From: Luidia sarsii
Lineage: Eukaryota; Echinodermata; Asteroidea; Paxillosida; Luidiidae
Length of the DNA: 64,000 bases
Assembly (NCBI GenBank): GCA_949987565.1
Contig: OX465105.1
Coordinates: 3,004,496-3,068,495 of the forward strand
Direction of reading: 5' to 3'
In this document: positions 46,801 through 55,800 of the stretch, one piece after another
How the letters are laid out: the number at the start of each line of letters is the position of its first letter
Position numbering within the stretch: the stretch's first letter is position 1
Made by a program: the position numbers and the translations under genes
The notes under the pieces: model-generated
The model's input: the letters and a program-made list of their open reading frames with translations, nothing else
What the model was told of the DNA's origin: nothing
Database searches by the model: none

Positions 46801-49800
46801 CCAATATCAACGGGAACGTGAGCTACTCCGCCCAACAGGTAATCCAACAGGGGAGCGAGGTTCCCAATGTGGGAACTGGTTTGCAGCGACACTGTGCGTG
46901 TCAATCTCTCTTCAGTTAAAGGAGTATGGCGCAGAAAACTCAAGTTCCAGTCATGGGTCAATGCAAGTCTACCATTTAGAATTGCGTTCAAACTCAGGGT
47001 CCACATGTACAGTAGCAGAGGCCCTGTAGCCAAATAGCGAGATTGACCAATTGAAGGCCATCCCAATTGTCCTATGAATTTTTTTTTTTCACAAGTCATG
47101 TCCTGCGTGAGAGAAATACTGTACCAACTCCTCCATTTCTAGTACTGTGTCGACAACTCTTAAGTTGAGCTCAACCTCGACCTCATTCAATGCTATGACA
47201 CACCCCCTAATCCTCCAGCCCACCCACAGCTGGCCTATCAGGAGCTGTTATCACCTGTCAGTCAAGATTGGAGCCATATTCCACCTTGCTGGGTGAACAA
47301 CAGGACACAGACCAGACTGGTGTTTAGAATAATGATTACCGGTACCCTCTTATTATACAGTGAGTAGACTGTATACAGTGTGGTGTCTCTCCTTGTGATT
47401 TAGTCGGAGCCCTTGTACGAGGAGCAGCCTCATCGCCAGGCCCCTCCAGCATCCGCCCAGGATCTGAACCGCCTCTACGCCAAGCCGCACCAGGCCTACA
47501 CCCAGCAGTCGCCCCTCTACAGCAGCGGCTACCAGCCCCAGGCCGCCCAGCAACCCGCCCCCCAGGCCCCTCCGCAAGCGCCGACTGCCTCGGCGCCCCC
47601 GCCCAAACCCGCCCGCATCCGCCCGGCGCCCACCGCCGCCGCCCCCGCCCCAGCCCCCGCCTTGGCCCAGACCGCTCCCGCCCAGGCCGGCACGGCCTAC
47701 CCCTTCCCGGACCCGCCGGGCTACGGCAACCGGGCGTACCCGGAGACCAAGATGGACAACCTCTCGGAGCTGGACAGCCTCCTTGCCGACCTGGAAAGTG
47801 CCCAGGTCAAGATTCAGAACGGTGAGTGGGCTCTCCAAGACATTCCGGATGTCCGTCAATATCCGTCACCAGCCGGCTCAATGTCTTGATTTCGCACATT
47901 TAGGAAGAGTAACAAACATAACACAGCACGTAAGGGTTTTAACTTTCAATGATGGAAAGAGGTTTTGCAGTAATATTCTTAATGAAGGCATGATTCGGAT
48001 CAGCAACACACGCTTTGCCATTTGACCCAAGTTTCTTTTCAGCATCAGCACCGCACCCCTTTTTAAAAAATTGGGATCCAGTTTTCCTTTCAAACTCACG
48101 GCTCGTCCCAACATTTTGGGAGGGTTTGGGGTTTGTTTTTTTAAGACTTGCACCTTTTAACCCCTAAAATAAAGTTTCATTCCTTTTTTTCTTCTAATTA
48201 ACAATTTATTTCCAGGACCACAACCTCTCACTTACAGAGATGTTTGTGTCAATCCTCACATTTTCTCTCTTTTTTGTTCACCTATTTTTCCCACTCCACA
48301 CTTTAACAAATGCAATTTAACCCTCAAAGAGCGCGCTCGTCAAACCTCAGGTATGTTGACTGATCGTTATCAGATCCTGGTTGGCTTGTGTGTGATTGTT
48401 TTGGGGGGGTTTGTTGGCACGGCAGTTCCCTCTGAGAAAAGACTGATTGCAAATGGTTGCATGTAAATGTAAGGCCGGCTTGATGGTGATGTAGCGAGAT
48501 GGCATTCCAGCCTTGCCCCTACTCCACTACCTAATCCTCACCCCACACCTCCCCCCTCAGCCCCTCCTATCCCTAAATCCCACCTTTTTCTAATCCACAC
48601 GTCTTCCTAATCCCCACCCCCCCATCCCTTCCCCTCCATAATCCCATACCCCTCTCAATAGACAGAAGGGAGGGATTAGGGAGGGAAAGGGATTAGGGAG
48701 GGGTGGGCAATAGACTGATTGCATGACCACTGTTTACGTGCCATAACGTGACTTATAGTGGGTATTTCTGCATCTCATTTGATGCGGAACAGAAGTGGAA
48801 ATGAGCAAAGAAGACTATCATAATTATTGTCCACATTCTTCTTTGTACATTTCCATTGCTGCTCTGTGCCAAATGAGATGACAAAAATACCCACTATAAG
48901 TCACGTGATGGCATGTAAACAGTGGTCATGCAATCAGTCTATTGCCCACCCCTCCCTAATCCCTTTCCCTCCCTAATCCCTCCCTTCCTTAATCCCTTCC
49001 CCTCCCTAATCCCTTCCCCCTGATCCCTTCCCCACGAAATCTCATAATGCATGCAGTACATGGACTACCCTACTGTACAGGGTACATGTAGGTAGGCTAG
49101 TCTTAAGCCGCGTCCGCACTGGACTTAAAATGGGTAAACTAACCGAGCAAATGGGTAAATTGACCATTTTAAGTCCAGTGCGGACAGCCCAGGAAGTTTT
49201 CCTCCCAGGTAACTTACCCGACTCCAGTGGGTAGTTTAACCGACCAACTACTGCCCGGTTCAATTGACCAGGTCAGTTTAACCGAGTCGATAAGTCCAAT
49301 CCGGACACAACGTCTCGGTAAACGACTCGGTAAAAAACCACATCCGGCGCTCCGCACGTTACGTTACTGTATGCAAGACTCGTGCGGGCACAGGGTAACA
49401 ACGTGTTTGTGTACCTAGAGTACATGCACATGTACATGAATCGGTTAGTTTTACCCATCGTCTTGGTTAGTTTACCCGAGTCGGAAAGTCCAAGTGCGGA
49501 CGCCGGGAAGATTTACCCATTGGAATGTTACCCACGGGCTCGGTAAAAAATAAGTCCAATGCGGACACGGCTTTAGTCAGTGCATGGAGCGTCCCATGGT
49601 CTGCGAGTACAAGTTGAGCACAGTGTCTCCAGATAATGCCTCCCAAGTATCTTACACTTCTCATTCAGAAACAGCAATGAACATTTTTCAACATTAGATT
49701 TCTCATCCCCCCCCCAAAAAAAACCACATCGCACTCCATTTTAGACATCATTGTTTTGCATGATTTCTGAGCATGTGCATACGGTACTATGTGACTGTAG

Positions 49801-52800
49801 TCCTTAATGTCAACTTGTGCCAATTGAGATTTGAAGGTTTTCATGGTGAGAATAGCAGAAGGAGTAGGTTTGCGGTGACACCATACAGAATTCTCTTTTG
49901 TAAGAATGGTTCTGAGAAGAACCAGAGGAACTTGACATTTCAAACAGTATACTGTGTTTGTCTTCAGGAAACAGAGTACCGTATACTGTACTGTTTGAAA
50001 CGTCGAGTTCCTCCAATTTTTTTCAGAACACATACTCACAAGTCACAACAGATAATTTTGTATGGTGTCACGGCAAACCTACTCCTCCAACTTGTGCCAA
50101 ATTGACCGATTATTGACTTTGCTTGTTTCCTATGGGAATGATATGAGTAGATATTACATGCAGGCTTAATTGCATGTACATGTACAGTGTATGTGAGCTG
50201 TTGTCAGTCTGTGTGCACTCGTTGTAACAGAATAAAGAGCTCTGCAGTGCCTTCGATATGGCTTAGATGATATGGCTTACATAGAGGATATGGCTTAGAT
50301 GATATGGCTTACATTACATGTACATAGAGGATATGGCTTTATAGATGATATGGCTTAGATGATATGGCTTACGTACATGTACATGTACATGTAGAAGATA
50401 TTAAAAGGCTTTGAGGATAGGCGTGTGAAGAGCAGACCGCCCGAACTCAATTAATTAGTCTGTCAAGGCAGAGGAGTTCTTTTGTTTCTACATTTTGCCT
50501 TTTGCTGCATTTTTTTTATTCATTTGTGATATCAAAAGTGAAAGGTAATTAATAGGCCATTGTGAAATGACAGAGTCATCTATCTACCCTACATTCTTTG
50601 GTTCGTCATTTAGAAGGTTTGAAAACTAAACATTGAGTCATTTCTGTTGTATCATGTACCTGTAGACCCCTGTACATTACTGTACATACATTTACAGAGT
50701 AATGGAGAATAAGGATTTCCAATAACGCTGCAGCCTATACTACCGGTAGGTTTAGCCGGTTCTGGAATTTTGGGAACCGGTTCCAATTCCAAGTACTGTA
50801 GGATTAGCAATACCAAGTTCGGGCCGATTCCTCAAAATTTATAGGAAAAAAAAGCAAGATTTAACCCCAAAACACAAAGACCTTTAGTCAGTGTGTTTGG
50901 TGGGTTTTTTTCATACCCTATGCTTCAAATGCTTGCAAGGTTTCTTCACCGGTTACCCATTGTGTGTCTTGTACATGTACATGTACTTGTGTACATGTAC
51001 ATGTATGTCTGCATTTTTACCTTTCACCCGAATAAAAATGTGTGCCCTGTTTGCATTTTAAGGCATATTGCCTTGGCTTTAGCGCATGAAAACTTGTAGT
51101 TTGAGTCCCCGGAATGTCTTCTTCTTTTTAATTGAGAAGGCCTGATCTGATGCTCTGATCCTAGCAGGACCTTTCTGACATTTGAATCCAAGAAAAAACA
51201 TCTTAAAAATTGAGAAAGGTCTTGCAGGGGTGGAAATGTCAGGGCCAACTTAATTTGTGTAATTGTCAAGATTTTGTTGATCAAAATCAGTCATTGTATT
51301 ACTGTGGTATTTTTATTTTGAAACAAAAAGGCAGTTCTTGTTTTTTTCCTCAAAAGCAAACATTAGAATATTTTCCTCTTATTCAAAGAGGGTTTGCCCT
51401 GCTTGAATTATAATTAAAACCTCATTCTCAGTACTTTTATCCAGATTGCCTGCTGAAACAAAACTCATCTGCTCTAGAACTAGAAGGCAGGAGTCAAGGG
51501 TTCAAATCCCACTGAGTTGCCTGTGTTTTTTTCCAGCAGAAGTCTGCACTACAATTTGTCTAGAAAGGAGGAGTCGCGGGTTCGAATCCCGCCCAGGCTG
51601 ATTGTGTATTTTTGTTTCAGCAGGCAGTCACGAAACTCACTGAACATACAGTGTTAACAATTTATGTTTAACAGGGCAAACTTGTTGAATAGCTTACTCC
51701 TGGATATCAAAAGAAGTTCAAAAAGTTAGAGGGCCTGACGTTTCGATCCTATCAGGTCCTGCTATGATCGAAACGTCAGACCCTCTAACTTTTGAGATTT
51801 TAATTTTGGGGGGGGGAGATTTTAGTCAATGAGCAGTTTGCAACAGTTTTTGTATTAACTTCAAAAGAAATTTGTAATATATAGATTTTTTTTTCGTTGC
51901 TATCAACAGCCACCTCGCCCAAGCCCCCCTCCCCAAGCAAAGCTCCGCCCCCAGCCACGGCCCCCAAGCCCAGGCGACCGGATGGCCCACAGTCACCCAC
52001 AGGGTAGGTGTGTCTACAATGTACACCATAGCACCAGCCATTAGATTGTGGTCTTCCCTAATAGTCACCTAGTCTTTGCCGGGGTGGGGGCGCCAGTCAG
52101 AAGCAATTCAACCATTAACCCTCTCATAGCTGACAACCATTCCTATTTTGGAGGAATCATTCCTCTTTTTGGGGGTAAAAATTTATCACTTTTTACCAGC
52201 ACAGATTCTGATTTTTGGCTTGGAAATACACATGTATTCCTGTGTAGTTGGCTCTGTGATTCCTCTTTTTTTCTAATTTCCTTTAAGATATGTTGGCAGC
52301 TACATGTTTGTCAACTGCCATATATCTTCAGGGATCATGCCCCCATTTACATTCAGATGCATACAACCAATTGTTGTAAACCTGGCTAACAATTTTTTTT
52401 CTAAGATCATGAAATAAAGCATATTAAGTGACAAGGCATGTGGAAGTGGGACATCCTGCCTGAATGGCATTCCTGGTGTCTGTGGGGTTGTATTTTATCG
52501 CAACTTTGTTTTCTATTTACCACGGTGGTAGTCAGGAACAATATTGGTGACAGGATTTCTGTGGGCGATACCGGTTCATTGAAACCGGCCGTGTGGCCTT
52601 ATTACCGGTACACCGCAATCCCGATTCCTGACCGCAGGATGAGGCCAGTTCAGTTTTTGGCAGTGGGGCGTACACGTGTTGCCAGTGCTCCTGCGGTACT
52701 GGGCCCCAGTTGTTGGTGTGGACAACAGTCCAAAGTTTTGCCATTCCTAGTATTTGTCGGGTTCCATGCACGCATTCACGTACATTGGGGCTGACTGGAT

Positions 52801-55800
52801 GGGTTGTAGATCTCTTTTTGATTGTGCCTGACAGACAGATTACTATGGCGAGTAGAAGGTAGGATGAGCTTTGGAAGACAGACTTTTGTCGTACTTTTGT
52901 CGTACCTTTGTCGTACCTTTCTCTGGATAAACACGTTAATTTTTTTTGTATTTATCGGTAGATATGTGAACAACATGATCTACAAACTAAATCTCTAAAA
53001 TCCATCCCCCAGTTCCCCTGAAGTTGTTTTGTTTGTTTGTCTGTGATCGGCCTTTTTTCCAGGCAAACTGTCTTCTTTGTCCACTTGTGTGTTTGAGTCA
53101 TGTAGCCTCTGATGAGGGTCCTGCTAGGATCGAAACGTTAGGCCACTAATTACAATTTTGCATTTTTCCACAGGCATGACAGGTGGAATGGGTTGGTAAG
53201 CAGTTAATATAAAAAAACTGTTGCAAACTTCTCACTGAATAAAATGACCCGCAATACATGAATCTCAAAAGTTAGAGGGCCTGACATTTTGATCCTAGCA
53301 GGACCTTTCTCAATGGCAAGGTTGGGTTGGTGAGCAGTTAGCAACAGATCTCCTTGTTATTTGTTCTCCAAAATCAAGTCCAATTCAACCCAGAAAGCAG
53401 TTTTGAAAATTCTGGTTGTATGTTTGTTTGTTTGTCTCTGTCCTGTGCAGGCAAGCTCCCGGTTACCAGTACTCACAACCTCCTCCCCAGGAGAGCTCCC
53501 AGCTGCACATTAGTCAACCTCCTACCCGCACGGCCTCCTCCGCCACCAAAGAGCTGGACGATCTGATGGCCTCCCTCTCAGACTTCCAGGTTTGTGGTCG
53601 GGGGGATGGTTGGCAGGGGAAGCGATCTCTCAGCAAGGGAGACAAAAGTTTAACGCTTTTAACCATTTCGCGCCGGGCCCATTTACAGTGTCTATGACCG
53701 CCATTTATTTTTTTAACAATGTGTCCTTTTCAAAGCTCAAAAATGTTGCAAACTGCTTACTGTCTACGATGACCAAAATGCAAATATCAAAAATTAGGAG
53801 GGAATGATGTTTCAATCCTAGCAGGACCTTTCTCAGAGGCAGAAAGGTCCTGCTACAATGGAAACACAGACCCTTTTCAAAACGTGCTATGCAAAGGGGA
53901 ACAATATTTACCGTATATCTGTGATGTTTATGTAAGTCCAAGTTAGTCTAACCTTGGACATGTTAGTCCAAGTTAGTCTAACCTTGGACATGTTAGTCCA
54001 AGTTAGTCTAACCTTGGACATTACTGTATGTTAGTTCAAATTAGTCTAACCTTGGACATGTTAGTCCAAGTTAGTCTAACCTTGGACATTATGTTAGTTC
54101 AAGTTAGTCTAACCTTGGACATATTAGTCCAAGTTAGTCTAACCGTGTACATATTATGTTAGTCCAAGTTAGTCTAACCTTGGACATATGTTAGTCCAAG
54201 TTAGGCTAACCTTGGACATATGTTAGTGCAAGTTAGTCTAACCTTGGACATGTTTAGTAAATAGTGCACAGGCAAAGGAGCGTAGTGCAACAGCGAGTGG
54301 CCGAGTAGACCAAGTACTGATAGCCTTTGACCGTAGATGCCTTTATGCGATTACCGTCTTGAGAAGAAATGACTCGGGAAAGAAGCCTCTTAAGTGTTCT
54401 TTCTGAAGTGTACATGTACATGTACGTTGTTTTGGGGCAAGTTTCTTCAAACATTTCATGAACCTACATGTAGCTACACGGTACATGTATAGGCCTTGTT
54501 ACCACTCCCACATCCTGTCTTCATAATAATTTTTTTTTTGGGGGGGGGGGTTGGAATGGGAAGGACAAACTCCCACTAAGTATCCAATACATCCGTTTCC
54601 TGTTGCCGTGGTAATCCACACCCGGGATGTTGTTCCTGAATCCCGCACGAGAGTCCTTGTCCCATTTTTTTTTTTTTTTTTTTTTAAGTTTCTGTTTTTT
54701 CTGGGCCACCTAGTTTCATTTTGTTTTGCCGCATTTTCTCCCACGACAATACGAAAGTCGGGAAATGTTCTCAGACAATGGCCGCAGCTTTGGTGTAATC
54801 AGGTGCAACAGGAAGTGCTTCAACATGTGCTTATCTTTCCGTTCATGTTTCCCGAGTGGATAACTCAAAACCCTCGATGATACTAAATCCTTTGATCAAA
54901 CCAGACTCATTTTGAAAAGGCACATGAGTGACAAGTATTGTCAAAGCTTTTTTCCGTTTTCCAAACTTCCTTTTTAAGCACAACCAAATGAAAATGAAAC
55001 AATTTCTTCAAATTGAAAAACATTTTAAAGTGACACAACCAGACAACCAAATGAAAATGTGATACAAAAATGTTGCTAATTTCCATGGGCCACATTATAC
55101 AAATATTCAAAGTGCTGTTAGAATAGCCTGACTGCATTCAGACAGCATTCTAAAAACTCCCTTCTAGTGTTCCATCTCTTCCATCTACACTCTACATGTA
55201 GCTGCATTTGAGGGTTTAACACACCATCAGTAATGGGCAAGAGTCATTGGTGGTAGGTTCGAAGCGCAGTCTAAGCATTGAAACTTGAAATTGAAAATTC
55301 CTCATTTGAGCTTGTTCTGCTTCATTCCTGTAAGAGTTTGAATGAGTGTGACTGGGCCCCTTTATCCAGAGGTCTAGGGTTCAAGCCCCAGTCCAGTCAT
55401 TTATTTAACCTCAAAAGATAGAGGGCCTGCAGCCGATTTCAAGAAAAGTTGCGTAAGTTACGCAACGTGCAAATGTTGCGTAAGTCTTGCGCCACAATGG
55501 CTCTTTTTGTGCACTATTCAGAAAAGGCAGCAAAATGTTGCGTAAGTTATGCAACAAAATGTTGCGTACGCAACATTTAAAGTTTCGTGAAATCGGCTGC
55601 TGACGTTTTGATCCTAAGCAGGACCTTTCTCAAAGGCAAAGGCCAAATGGCCACAGCTTTGCCTTTGAGAAAGGTCCTGCTAGAATCGAAATGTCAGGCC
55701 CTCTAACTTTTGAGATTCATGTATTGCAGGTCATTCTAGTCAGTGAGCAGTTTGCAACAGTTTTTGGATAATTAACTTCATTTTTTTACCTATTATTTTC

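Noticed and set aside
47353..47859. Minus-strand 168-codon glycine-rich frame
   Set aside because: Antisense shadow of the Ala/Pro-rich paxillin exon 3.
53935..54252. Palindromic repeats resembling a CRISPR array
   Set aside because: No unique spacers; units are directly adjacent, in a paxillin intron.
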